A stretch of DNA of 22,177 nt, from NCBI GenBank assembly GCA_019423745.1, contig JAHZAV010000034.1:1-22177 (forward strand). The letters are read 5' to 3'. Under the pieces are notes generated by a model. That model had not been told where the DNA came from and made no database searches. It saw only the letters and a program-made list of their open reading frames with translations. Numbering within the stretch: position 1 is the stretch's first letter; the number at the start of each line of letters is the position of its first letter. This DNA comes from Lachnospiraceae bacterium (GTDB taxonomy: Bacteria; Bacillota; Clostridia; Lachnospirales; Lachnospiraceae). The position numbers were made by a program, and so were the translations under genes. Of this stretch, positions 1 to 6,347 are shown piece after piece.

Positions 1-44
1 TTACCTTACCTCAGATTGACAGAGAGTGACAATAGGTTGGAGCT

Positions 45-86
45 CTCCTAAGCGAGGGGTCAGAGGTTCAAATCCTCCCGGAGACG
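45..86 (+). other. 3' fragment of tRNA-Arg(CCU), probable att site core
   Basis: The segment can be folded as the 3' portion of a tRNA. It has a seven-base anticodon loop CTCCTAA (45-51, anticodon CCT at 47-49, T33 and A37 in place), the 3' anticodon-stem strand GCGAG (52-56), a five-base variable loop, a T arm with loop TTCAAAT (67-73) and four good stem pairs, an acceptor 3' strand CGGAGAC (79-85) and a G discriminator at 86. No CCA is encoded. Upstream of 45 the sequence does not fit: the expected anticodon-stem partner CTCGC is replaced by GAGCT, and no GTCTCCG acceptor strand is present in 1-44. Homology ending exactly at the anticodon loop is typical of tyrosine-recombinase attachment sites in tRNA genes. 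Attachment-site function is inference; the tRNA fold is directly visible. Confidence 0.72.
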
Positions 87-94
87 GCGAATTT

Positions 95-141
95 AGAGCG
101 GGAATTGTTAGCAGAAATGCTAAAACAGTTCCCGCTCTTTT
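95..141 (+). terminator. Rho-independent terminator hairpin downstream of the tRNA fragment
   Basis: AGAGCGGGAA (95-104) pairs perfectly with TTCCCGCTCT (129-138). An inner stem is formed by GTTAGCA with TGCTAA, and a T-rich run follows (138-147). It would end transcription of a tRNA restored at this site. Its inner arm carries one copy of the GTTAGCAG motif that recurs across 107-370. Confidence 0.7.
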
Positions 142-370
142 CATTTTCTGAACAAATTACAGCATACAAATGAATGATATTTCTGCTAACACATCATAGT
201 TTTTGTTAGCAGTCTGCTAACAGATTTACCCCTATTGCTAACAGACGGATCAGAATGATCTGCTAACATCCGGGCAGTGATTACTGATAGTCCTGGAATA
301 ACATAGTAAAAATGGGTAAAACTATAAAATCATCTGGAATAATAATTATCCGGAGAACAGACATTAGCAG
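107..370. repeat. Cluster of CTGCTAAC / GTTAGCAG repeats
   Basis: Exact copies of the octamer lie at 107-114 (inverted), 183-190, 205-212 (inverted), 214-221 and 260-267. Near-copies are TTGCTAAC at 235-242, TGCTAA at 118-123 and TTAGCAG at 364-370. The 205-221 pair forms a perfect 17-bp palindrome. The cluster fills a non-coding stretch between the att-like site and the first parB-like gene. It could hold integrase arm sites, a partition centromere or an operator for the par operon; the sequence does not decide between these. Apart from this cluster and the two hairpins, nothing else is visible in 87-475. Confidence 0.7.
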
Positions 371-394
371 AACAATAGAGATTACATATTTTGT

Positions 395-451
395 CAAACG
401 AGAAGCTCGTTTGGATCAGATTTACTAAGATCTGGTCTGAACGGGCTTTTT
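395..451 (+). promoter_or_regulatory. Attenuator-like leader with competing hairpins before the par-rep operon
   Basis: Two mutually exclusive RNA stems are visible. A short hairpin pairs CAAACGAG (395-402) with CTCGTTTG (406-413). A longer one pairs AGCTCGTT (404-411) with AACGGGCT (440-447) and GATCAGAT (414-421) with the region 430-437, and runs directly into TTTTT (447-451), so it looks like a factor-independent terminator. The short hairpin uses the 5' arm of the terminator and could act as antiterminator. The downstream ribosome site and parB-like start follow at once. The regulatory signal is not identifiable. Confidence 0.6.
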
Positions 452-475
452 CTATTTCATAGAAAGGAGGCAGTG

Positions 476-1321
476 ATGGAAGAAAAAGAAAAGATTATTG
501 AAATTGAGATTGAAAGGCTTAGAGACTTTAAAGAACATCCGTTTCAGGTGAAAGATGATGAAGAAATGCGGCAGCTCAAAGACAGTATCAGTGAATATGG
601 CGTATTAAATCCATTGATTGTAAGACCAAGACCGGAAGGTGTCTATGAAATCATTTCTGGTCACCGGAGAAAATATGCATCACAAAAACTTGGATATACC
701 AGGCTTCCTGTAATCATTCGAGTCATGACAGATGAAGAAGCTATTATAGCGATGGTGGATTCCAACCTGCAGCGTGAAAAAATAAGCCACAGTGAAAAAG
801 CGTATGCTTACATGATGAAAAATGAGGCATTAAAAAGAAAAGGTGGACGAAAACGTAGCCAATCCGGCCACCGGTTAAAAGGCAAAAAGACAGTTGAACT
901 GATCAGTGAGGCAAGCGGTGACAGTCCAAAACAGGTACAGAGGTACATTAAAATAACCGAACTGATACCTGAACTGATGCAGCAATTGGATGATGGAAAT
1001 ATCGGCTTTAATCCTGCTGTCGAGATTGCCTTCCTGAAAAAAGAAGAACAGAAACAGCTTTTGGAAGCTATGGATTATGCACAGTCATCTCCTTCCCTGT
1101 CCCAAGCACAGAGGATAAAGAAATTGAGTAAGGAAGGCAACTTGAGCTTGGAAAAAATGGAAGACATCATGAGCGAGATAAAAAAGGGAGAAATTTCAAG
1201 AGTAACTTTTACAAATGAGCAGCTTCACAGATATTTTCCACAAGAATATACAGCTGAAAAAATGAAACGTGAGATCCTGGCAATATTGAAGATTTGGATG
1301 GAACAATACTGGGAGAAATAA
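476..1321 (+). CDS. ParB/Spo0J-family partition protein (first copy)
   Basis: This 281-aa protein has a ParB N-terminal domain with the phosphate/CTP-binding box SGHRRKYA near residue 60, followed by NLQREKISHSEKA. A ParB/KorB-like helix-turn-helix segment lies around residues 140-200 (SPKQVQRYIKITELIPELM). ATG 476 is preferred because AAAGGAGG (463-470) lies five bases upstream; an in-frame GTG at 473 is too close. Family knowledge: such proteins bind a centromere and work with a ParA ATPase to segregate DNA. It opens an operon with parA 16 bp downstream and a second ParB paralogue after it, so the complex may use two different DNA-binding partners. It could also act as a transcription factor of the element. 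Confidence 0.9.
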   Translation: MEEKEKIIEIEIERLRDFKEHPFQVKDDEEMRQLKDSISEYGVLNPLIVRPRPEGVYEIISGHRRKYASQKLGYTRLPVIIRVMTDEEAIIAMVDSNLQREKISHSEKAYAYMMKNEALKRKGGRKRSQSGHRLKGKKTVELISEASGDSPKQVQRYIKITELIPELMQQLDDGNIGFNPAVEIAFLKKEEQKQLLEAMDYAQSSPSLSQAQRIKKLSKEGNLSLEKMEDIMSEIKKGEISRVTFTNEQLHRYFPQEYTAEKMKREILAILKIWMEQYWEK

Positions 1322-1337
1322 TAGGAGGAACAAATAT

Positions 1338-2123
1338 ATGTTTAGAGTAATTTCAATTGCAAATCAAAAAGGCGGAGTCGGCAAAACGACAACAGCGGTC
1401 AATCTGGGGATCGGATTAGCACGAAGTGGGAAAAAAGTTCTGCTGATTGATGCGGATCCACAAGGCAGTCTGACTGCAAGCCTCGGTTATGTGGAACCGG
1501 ATGAGATCCATGTTACATTAGCAAATATTCTGACTGCTGTGATCAATGGCGAAGATGTAAATCCTTCCGATGGCATCCTGCATCATGAAGAGAATATTGA
1601 TCTGCTTCCTGGAAATATCGAACTTTCCGCTTTGGAAGTTCTTATGGGAAATGTGATGAGCAGAGAGCTTATCTTAAAAGATTACATTGAGATGATGCGA
1701 TTAAGATACGATTATATCATTATTGACTGTATGCCCAGTCTAGGAATTATGACGATCAATTCACTGGTTGCTTCGGATTCTGTGATCATCCCGGTACAGG
1801 CGGCTTATCTTCCCGTAAAAGGATTAGAACAGTTGATCAAGACAATCCATATGGTGAAGAAAAGATTAAATCGGAATCTGATGATCGACGGGATTCTCTT
1901 GACAATGGTGGATTTCAGAACAAACTACGCAAAAGACATTGCCTTAAAATTACGAGAAACTTATGGAACAAAGATAAAAATCTTTGATAATGTCATTCCT
2001 TTATCTGTAAAAGCGGCAGAAACAAGTGCGGAAGGAATAAGTATTTATTCCCATAGTCCTAAAAGTAAGGTATCCAATGCATACAGCAATCTGACACAGG
2101 AGGTTTTAAACAATGAGAAATAG
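1338..2123 (+). CDS. parA: ParA/Soj-family partition ATPase
   Basis: A 261-aa deviant Walker ATPase. The P loop QKGGVGKTTT is at residues 10-19, the switch region LLIDADPQGSLT is near residue 36, and IIIDCMPSLG is near residue 127. There is no extra N-terminal helix-turn-helix, as in Soj and other short ParA proteins. It is expected to bind nucleoid DNA in its ATP form and move ParB-bound DNA. The ribosome site AGGAGG (1322-1327) sits ten bases before the ATG. The gene is sandwiched between two parB-like genes, and its 3' end overlaps the second one by 11 bp, which suggests translational coupling. In an ICE this set would stabilise the excised circular form. Confidence 0.95.
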   Translation: MFRVISIANQKGGVGKTTTAVNLGIGLARSGKKVLLIDADPQGSLTASLGYVEPDEIHVTLANILTAVINGEDVNPSDGILHHEENIDLLPGNIELSALEVLMGNVMSRELILKDYIEMMRLRYDYIIIDCMPSLGIMTINSLVASDSVIIPVQAAYLPVKGLEQLIKTIHMVKKRLNRNLMIDGILLTMVDFRTNYAKDIALKLRETYGTKIKIFDNVIPLSVKAAETSAEGISIYSHSPKSKVSNAYSNLTQEVLNNEK

Positions 2124-3012
2124 AAGCGGTGAAAAGATCAAATTATCAGGGATTGATGAATTACTTGGCGTAGTAAATGAAGAATCAGCAATGGAAATAG
2201 ATATTGCAAGTATTCATCCATTTGCAGGACATCCCTTTAAAGTGGTTGATGATGAGAAAATGCAAGATCTGGTAGAAAGTGTCAGAGAAAATGGTGTAAT
2301 CACTCCGGTATTGATCCGTCCTGCAGAAAATAACCAGTATGAAATGATTTCTGGGCACCGGAGAATGCATGCTGCAGAACTGGCTGGATTATCTACAATT
2401 CCTGCTATCGTAAGGAATATGACAGATGAAGAAGCTGTAATTGCTATGGTAGACGCTAACATCCAGCGTGAAGAACTACTGCCAAGTGAAAAGGCTTTTG
2501 CCTTTAAGATGAAAATGGACGCAATTAAAAGACAAGGAAGTAGACGGGATTTAACTTCGGACCAAAATGGTCCAAAGTTGGCAGCATGGGAAGTGGGGGA
2601 AAGTAATGGTATTTCAGGAACACAAGTAAAAAGATATATTCGACTTACAGAACTTATTCCTGAATTATTAAATTTGGTAGATGATAAAAAACTTCAGTTT
2701 ACGGTTGCTGTTGATATCTCTTATATAGACAAGGAAATACAAAAATGGATCTATGAATATATCAGGGATAATGGTTTTATCAAACCGAATCAGATTACAG
2801 CATTGCGGAAACAGTTAGAGACAGAAACGGTAAGTCAGAACTTTATGATTTCTATTTTTAATAATGCTATTGCCCCGAAAAAAATGAACCGGAAAATCAC
2901 GTTATCAGAAAAGAAATTGACAAGATATTTTCCACCGGAATATTCACAGGAACAAATGGAAAAGGTGATCGAAACATTGTTAGAGGAATGGACAAAAAGA
3001 CAGGAGGGATAA
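2113..3012 (+). CDS. parB: ParB/Spo0J-family partition protein (second copy)
   Basis: A 299-aa ParB-family protein paralogous to the gene at 476. It shares the order HPF-K-V-DDE-M, the box SGHRRMHAAE, the segment MTDEEAVIAMVDANIQREEL, and a helix-turn-helix region ending in TQVKRYIRLTELIPELL. Its C terminus LTRYFPPEYSQEQMEKVI matches that of the first copy (LHRYFPQEYTAEKM). It begins inside the parA 3' end, with AGGAGG at 2099-2104. Its extra N-terminal 30 residues resemble the ParA-interacting tail of Spo0J-type proteins, which the first copy lacks. This makes it the better candidate for the ParA partner (inference). A rep-like gene follows after four bases. Confidence 0.92.
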   Translation: MRNRSGEKIKLSGIDELLGVVNEESAMEIDIASIHPFAGHPFKVVDDEKMQDLVESVRENGVITPVLIRPAENNQYEMISGHRRMHAAELAGLSTIPAIVRNMTDEEAVIAMVDANIQREELLPSEKAFAFKMKMDAIKRQGSRRDLTSDQNGPKLAAWEVGESNGISGTQVKRYIRLTELIPELLNLVDDKKLQFTVAVDISYIDKEIQKWIYEYIRDNGFIKPNQITALRKQLETETVSQNFMISIFNNAIAPKKMNRKITLSEKKLTRYFPPEYSQEQMEKVIETLLEEWTKRQEG

Positions 3013-3016
3013 TCCT

Positions 3017-3367
3017 ATGAAGTTTAGATATTTTTATGGATCAAGTGCAGATCAGTATTCATTCATCAGAATTCCGAAACTGTTAATTACAGACAATCAG
3101 TTTTCAGAACTGACAATTCAAGCCAAGATGCTGTACGGTCTGTTATTGGACCGTATGGCAATGGCTATAAAAAATAAATGGATAGATAGCAGTAACAGAG
3201 TTTATGTTATTTATCCAATTGCTGAAATACAGAATGACATGCATATTACCAGGAAAAAGGCAATGGAGTGTCTGGCCGAATTAGAGCGAAAAGGATTGGT
3301 TGAAAAACAGATCCGGGGATCTGGGATGCCGAATCTTTTATACATAAAACAATTTGTGGCAGCGTGA
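3017..3367 (+). CDS. RepA_N-type N-terminal domain protein, short paralogue
   Basis: A 116-aa protein consisting only of the replication-initiator N-terminal domain (winged helix). Its opening, YFYGSSADQYSFIRIPK, matches YFYGSQADQYSFYRIPK of the next gene. Both then carry A-LYGLLLDRM and a KN-W-D--NR-Y segment. It stops after the DNA-binding domain and has neither the linker nor the C-terminal domain of the neighbour. AGGAGGGA at 3002-3009 serves the ATG, and the gene is four bases behind parB. It ends normally, so it is not obviously a broken gene. It may be a regulator or competitor of the full-length initiator, or the relic of a tandem duplication. Confidence 0.85.
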   Translation: MKFRYFYGSSADQYSFIRIPKLLITDNQFSELTIQAKMLYGLLLDRMAMAIKNKWIDSSNRVYVIYPIAEIQNDMHITRKKAMECLAELERKGLVEKQIRGSGMPNLLYIKQFVAA

Positions 3368-3419
3368 TGCAAGAAGTACCGAAAATGGAACTTCAGAAAT
3401 ATTGAGGAAGGAGGAACAT

Positions 3420-4409
3420 ATGGATAAAAAAGTATCATTTCATTATTTTTACGGATCACAGGCAGATCAATACAGTTTTTACAGAATACCGAAAGCATTA
3501 TTCCAGGATGAGTATTTCCGTTGTTTATCTAGTGATGCTAAAATTCTGTATGGCCTGATGTTGGATAGAATGTCGCTTTCCATTAAAAACCAGTGGTTTG
3601 ATGAAAAGAACCGGGCATATATCTATTTTTCCATAGAAGATATTATGGAACTGCTGAATTGCGGCAGAAACAAAGCAATCAAATCCATGCAAGAATTAGA
3701 TGAAGAGAATGGAATCGGGTTGATTGAGAAAAAAAGGCAGGGTTTTGGAAAGACCAATATCATCTATGTGAAGTCTTTTATGCTGGAGGAGGCAAAACAG
3801 GAATCGGAGCTGTCTGATACAGAGAAGTTTACAAATCAAACAGATGAGGAAAAAGGAACAGATACAGAAGTTTATAAAACAAACTTCAAGAAGTCCCAAA
3901 AACAAACTTCAAGAAGTCCTGAAAATAAACTTCAAGAAGTTTACATTTCAAACACTAATTATAATAACTCTAGTTATAATAATATTAGTGATAATGAATC
4001 ATATCCTATCCAATCTGGAGAGAATAGATTGGATAACGATAATAAAGCATATATGCAAGCCTATGAAGAACTGGTGAAGGAAAACATAGACTATGAGTCC
4101 TTACTGATCAGTCATCCTGTCCAAAAAGATTTAATACAGGGAATCTATGAGATGATCCTTGAGACAGTTTTGGGTCAGAATGAAAAAATCCTGATTGCCA
4201 GTAATTGGTATCCAGCAGAATTGGTGAAGAGCAAATTTTTAAAGTTGAATCACTCTCACATTGAGTATGTCCTGGAATGTTTCGGGAGGAATACCACCAA
4301 GGTAAAGAATATAAAAAAATATATGCTTGCAGCATTGTTTAATGCACCCAGTACGATTGACGGATATTATACGGCGGAAGTAAATCACGATATGCCCTGG
4401 TTGGCTTAG
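3420..4409 (+). CDS. repA: RepA_N-family replication initiator, full length
   Basis: A 329-aa protein with a RepA_N DNA-binding domain (about residues 1-120), a polar low-complexity linker (about 120-215, with NTNYNNSSYNN) and a C-terminal domain (215-329) ending in PSTIDGYYTAEVNHDMPWLA. That arrangement is common in initiators of clostridial plasmids and ICEs. The ATG at 3420 is chosen over upstream in-frame codons because GGAGGAACAT lies directly before it. Family knowledge: RepA_N plasmids usually keep their origin inside the rep gene. Here three 23-bp iterons and an AT-rich stretch sit in the linker-coding DNA, consistent with that. Expected role: start of replication of the excised circle. 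Confidence 0.9.
   Translation: MDKKVSFHYFYGSQADQYSFYRIPKALFQDEYFRCLSSDAKILYGLMLDRMSLSIKNQWFDEKNRAYIYFSIEDIMELLNCGRNKAIKSMQELDEENGIGLIEKKRQGFGKTNIIYVKSFMLEEAKQESELSDTEKFTNQTDEEKGTDTEVYKTNFKKSQKQTSRSPENKLQEVYISNTNYNNSSYNNISDNESYPIQSGENRLDNDNKAYMQAYEELVKENIDYESLLISHPVQKDLIQGIYEMILETVLGQNEKILIASNWYPAELVKSKFLKLNHSHIEYVLECFGRNTTKVKNIKKYMLAALFNAPSTIDGYYTAEVNHDMPWLA
3872..3940 (+). repeat. Three 23-bp iterons inside repA, probable origin
   Basis: AAACTTCAAGAAGT occurs at 3881-3894, 3904-3917 and 3927-3940, exactly 23 bp apart. A degenerate half (AGAAGT) ends at 3871, again 23 bp earlier. The core ACTTC-AA-GAAGT is an inverted repeat. Because 23 is not a multiple of three, the three copies are read in three frames (NFKK, TSRS, KLQEV), so the conservation is at DNA level. 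Very AT-rich DNA follows (about 3941-4000) and could be the unwinding element. Confidence 0.75.
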
Positions 4410-4427
4410 TGGAAAGGAGAAGAGCAA

Positions 4428-4724
4428 ATGTTTATTATCAAATTTTTTCTGAAGTTATTATTGTTTCCAGTATGGTTGATCTTGACATTCATCTGCTTAG
4501 CGAACGGATTATTTGTCGCTATTTATGGAACTGGAAGATCTATTGCAGCGTTGATTCTCTCTGCTCTATTTTTGGGAGTGATCTTCTGTTACCATGATTG
4601 GTTACAGGCGGTTCTTCTGATTGTGATATACATAATTCTATTTGCAATTTTGTTTATAGGTGTTGCAATGCAGGTTTTCCTGGAGCATTTACGAAATAAA
4701 GTAGTAGATTTAATCATGGCATGA
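4428..4724 (+). CDS. Small multi-pass membrane protein
   Basis: A 98-aa, strongly hydrophobic protein with about three membrane segments: residues 3-30, 35-52 and 55-85. A short charged tail follows (EHLRNKVVDLIMA). A purine-rich ribosome site (GGAAAGGAG, 4410-4418) precedes ATG 4428. It lies 18 bp behind repA and ahead of another small gene, so it probably belongs to the par-rep operon. Similar small membrane proteins are common next to rep genes in clostridial ICEs, but no function is known to me. Confidence 0.75.
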   Translation: MFIIKFFLKLLLFPVWLILTFICLANGLFVAIYGTGRSIAALILSALFLGVIFCYHDWLQAVLLIVIYIILFAILFIGVAMQVFLEHLRNKVVDLIMA

Positions 4725-4746
4725 ACAGCTTAGAAAGAGGTGCTAT

Positions 4747-5049
4747 ATGGGATATATTAACGGAATTTTTGAAAGAGCAACGGTCCAGGGAATAGCTGAT
4801 TATCTATTATTTGGATCCGGTCCGGAAAGAGACGAAAGAAGTTACGAGGAACGGCTGGATGAACCATATAGACGGTTCGCAGAGGCTGTTGCAAAGTATG
4901 ATAAAAATCCTTCTTCCGAGTTACTTGACTTGTCGAATGAAGTAACCAGCGAAACTGCCGCTGTATATATGGAAATCGGGTTACAAATAGGATTTCTGTT
5001 AGCACAGGATATCATTAAGAATTTAAGTAGGGAAAAGGAATATATTTAA
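4747..5049 (+). CDS. Small soluble protein of unknown function
   Basis: A 100-aa acidic, helical-looking protein with the motif IADYLLFGSGPE near its N terminus and a C-terminal helix ending ILAQDIIKNLSREKEYI-like. AAAGAGG (4734-4740) precedes ATG 4747. It follows the membrane-protein gene by 22 bp and is the last gene of the left-hand operon. It resembles small ICE-borne proteins of the DUF6809 type in size and in its YLLFG box, but that link is from memory and weak. Confidence 0.7.
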   Translation: MGYINGIFERATVQGIADYLLFGSGPERDERSYEERLDEPYRRFAEAVAKYDKNPSSELLDLSNEVTSETAAVYMEIGLQIGFLLAQDIIKNLSREKEYI

Positions 5050-5054
5050 AAGTG

Positions 5055-5090
5055 ATAAAGTAGTAGCTATATCTGCTTTATTATAAATGT
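5055..5090 (+). terminator. Possible weak terminator of the par-rep operon
   Basis: ATAAAGTAG (5055-5063) can pair with CTGCTTTAT (5073-5081; one wobble pair). The loop has nine bases and an AT-rich tail follows. The stem is AT-rich and the T run is poor, so termination is uncertain. Confidence 0.35.
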
Positions 5091-5124
5091 TATCTTTAGT
5101 TGTCATATTGCCAATAGTAATTGG

Positions 5125-5154
5125 TTGCTCAAAAACATTAATGTATACTATACT
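5125..5154 (+). promoter_or_regulatory. Putative promoter for the 5191 regulator
   Basis: TTGCTC (5125-5130) and TATACT (5149-5154) are separated by 18 bp, about 37 bp ahead of the ATG at 5191. This is a reasonable but not perfect sigma-A match. Confidence 0.45.
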
Positions 5155-5190
5155 TTTCTAAAGATAAGAAAATCATTTGGAGGAGCGGAT

Positions 5191-5553
5191 ATGAATTTTA
5201 ATGAAAAACTTATAGAACTTAGAAAAACAAAAGGTTTGTCACAAGAAGAGTTAGGGAATGAATTAGGGGTATCCAGACAAACGATATCTAAATGGGAACT
5301 TGCCCAGAGTTATCCGGATTTTCAAAGGCTTGTTCTATTAAGTGATTATTTTGGATTATCGTTGGACGCTCTTGTAAGAGATATTGATGTGCAAGATGTT
5401 CGAGAAAAAAATCTGAATGAGAAGCAATTATCAGCCATTTATGACGAGATAACGAATGCCAAAAGTATTATCAAGACGGTGGTAAATGTTTTTGCTGTTA
5501 TTGGAATTGTGGGAATTACTCTTTGTATTCTGGCTGGTATTTTGTGGGGATAA
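5191..5553 (+). CDS. XRE-family regulator with a C-terminal membrane segment
   Basis: A 120-aa protein. Residues 1-60 form a Cro/CI helix-turn-helix (LSQEELGNELGVSRQTISKWE). A charged linker follows, and residues 95-120 form one membrane helix (VVNVFAVIGIVGITLCILAGILWG). The ATG at 5191 has GGAGGA at 5179-5184; upstream in-frame codons lack a ribosome site and belong to the promoter region. XRE proteins with a membrane tail are common in Firmicutes and may sense an envelope signal, but the target is not visible. It stands alone, ending before a strong terminator. Confidence 0.85.
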   Translation: MNFNEKLIELRKTKGLSQEELGNELGVSRQTISKWELAQSYPDFQRLVLLSDYFGLSLDALVRDIDVQDVREKNLNEKQLSAIYDEITNAKSIIKTVVNVFAVIGIVGITLCILAGILWG

Positions 5554-5575
5554 TAAGATGTAAACTAAGTTTTGA

Positions 5576-5620
5576 AAGCCTGTTTGTATCTCGTTTATGA
5601 GAGATAAACGGGCTTTTTTT
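5576..5620 (+). terminator. Rho-independent terminator
   Basis: AGCCTGTTT (5577-5585) pairs with AAACGGGCT (5606-5614), ATCTC (5588-5592) pairs with GAGAT (5601-5605), and a run of seven T follows. It separates the 5191 regulator from the next operon. Confidence 0.85.
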
Positions 5621-5634
5621 AGAAGGTTATATTT

Positions 5635-5704
5635 AAATGGAAAGTATACTTGACATTTAAGGAAATTGTGTATATGATAAGAATGTAAAGGAAACTTTCC
5701 ATTT
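5635..5704 (+). promoter_or_regulatory. Consensus promoter flanked by an 11-bp inverted repeat
   Basis: TTGACA (5650-5655) and TATGAT (5673-5678) are separated by 17 bp. A perfect inverted pair encloses the promoter: AAATGGAAAGT at 5635-5645 and ACTTTCCATTT at 5694-5704. One arm lies just upstream of -35 and the other sits in the 5' leader. The arms may be operators for the regulator encoded at 5721. Confidence 0.7.
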
Positions 5705-5720
5705 TGTGAGGAGAAAGAAA

Positions 5721-5918
5721 TTGAAGAACCGTATTGAAGAATTGCGAAAGCAACATGGATTAAAACAGGAAGAGCTGGCAAATATATTGGAGGTATCAAG
5801 GCAGACCATTGGTTCTCTGGAAAATGGACGATACAATCCCTCCATTCAACTTGCCTTTAAAATTGCCAGATATTTTCATATGAGTATTGAAGATATCTTT
5901 ATTTATGAGGAGGAGTGA
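5721..5918 (+). CDS. Small XRE-family regulator
   Basis: A 65-aa single-domain helix-turn-helix protein of the short, compact type (KNRIEELRKQHGLKQEELAN, then VSRQTIGSLENGRYNPS, then FHMSIEDIFIYEEE). The TTG at 5721 is chosen because GAGGAG (5708-5713) lies seven bases upstream; the GTG at 5706 would lack a ribosome site. It is first in an operon with two related membrane proteins and overlaps the signals of the next gene. The inverted repeat around its promoter suggests autoregulation (inference). Confidence 0.85.
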   Translation: MKNRIEELRKQHGLKQEELANILEVSRQTIGSLENGRYNPSIQLAFKIARYFHMSIEDIFIYEEE

Positions 5919-5921
5919 GTG

Positions 5922-6335
5922 ATGAAGAAGAAAATGTTACTGATTGAATTGATCACAGGTATGATAATCCTTTTGGGAGGTCTGATGACTTATGGACTGG
6001 GTATCCATAATATTCTGCCTGTTCCCAGACCAGATTTAGTTGTATGGGGGACTACTCTCGTAGGAATTATATTGATACTATCCGGTTCAGATCTTTTATC
6101 AAAAAAGACGAAAGCAGAAGAAATTGAGGAAAACGATGAAAGAAACATTGCCATAGGAAACGCGGCAATGGCGCTGGGATTTAAAGTTATGACGACACTT
6201 TTTGTATTAGTATTGTTTGCCCTCATTTTCGCTGGGTATATGAATGAAGTTTCTTGTTTTGGGATGATTGCTGTTTTCACGATCAGTCAGGTGGTGACAG
6301 TTTTCTATACCCGGTATCTTAATAAAACAATGTAG
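5922..6335 (+). CDS. Four-helix membrane protein with DERNIAIGN motif (first copy)
   Basis: A 137-aa protein with two N-terminal membrane segments (about residues 6-27 and 40-57), a cytoplasmic-looking loop with the motif ENDERNIAIGN near residue 72, and two more segments at about 88-107 and 112-130. The ATG at 5922 has GAGGAGGAG (5907-5914). It follows the small regulator at once and is paralogous to the next gene. This architecture is typical of small Firmicute membrane proteins paired with compact XRE regulators (DUF2178-like), but no biochemical role is known. Confidence 0.8.
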   Translation: MKKKMLLIELITGMIILLGGLMTYGLGIHNILPVPRPDLVVWGTTLVGIILILSGSDLLSKKTKAEEIEENDERNIAIGNAAMALGFKVMTTLFVLVLFALIFAGYMNEVSCFGMIAVFTISQVVTVFYTRYLNKTM

Positions 6336-6347
6336 GAGGTGGCAGGT

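Noticed and set aside
1..86. Intact tRNA gene at the window start
   Set aside because: Only the part from the anticodon loop to the discriminator folds; 1-44 has no matching acceptor, D-arm or anticodon-stem strand.
3872..3940. CRISPR-like array
   Set aside because: Only three copies with 9-bp gaps inside a coding region and no cas genes; iterons explain it better.
3844..4077. 77-codon ORF inside repA in another frame
   Set aside because: It arises from the iterons being readable in all frames and from AT-rich DNA; no ribosome site.
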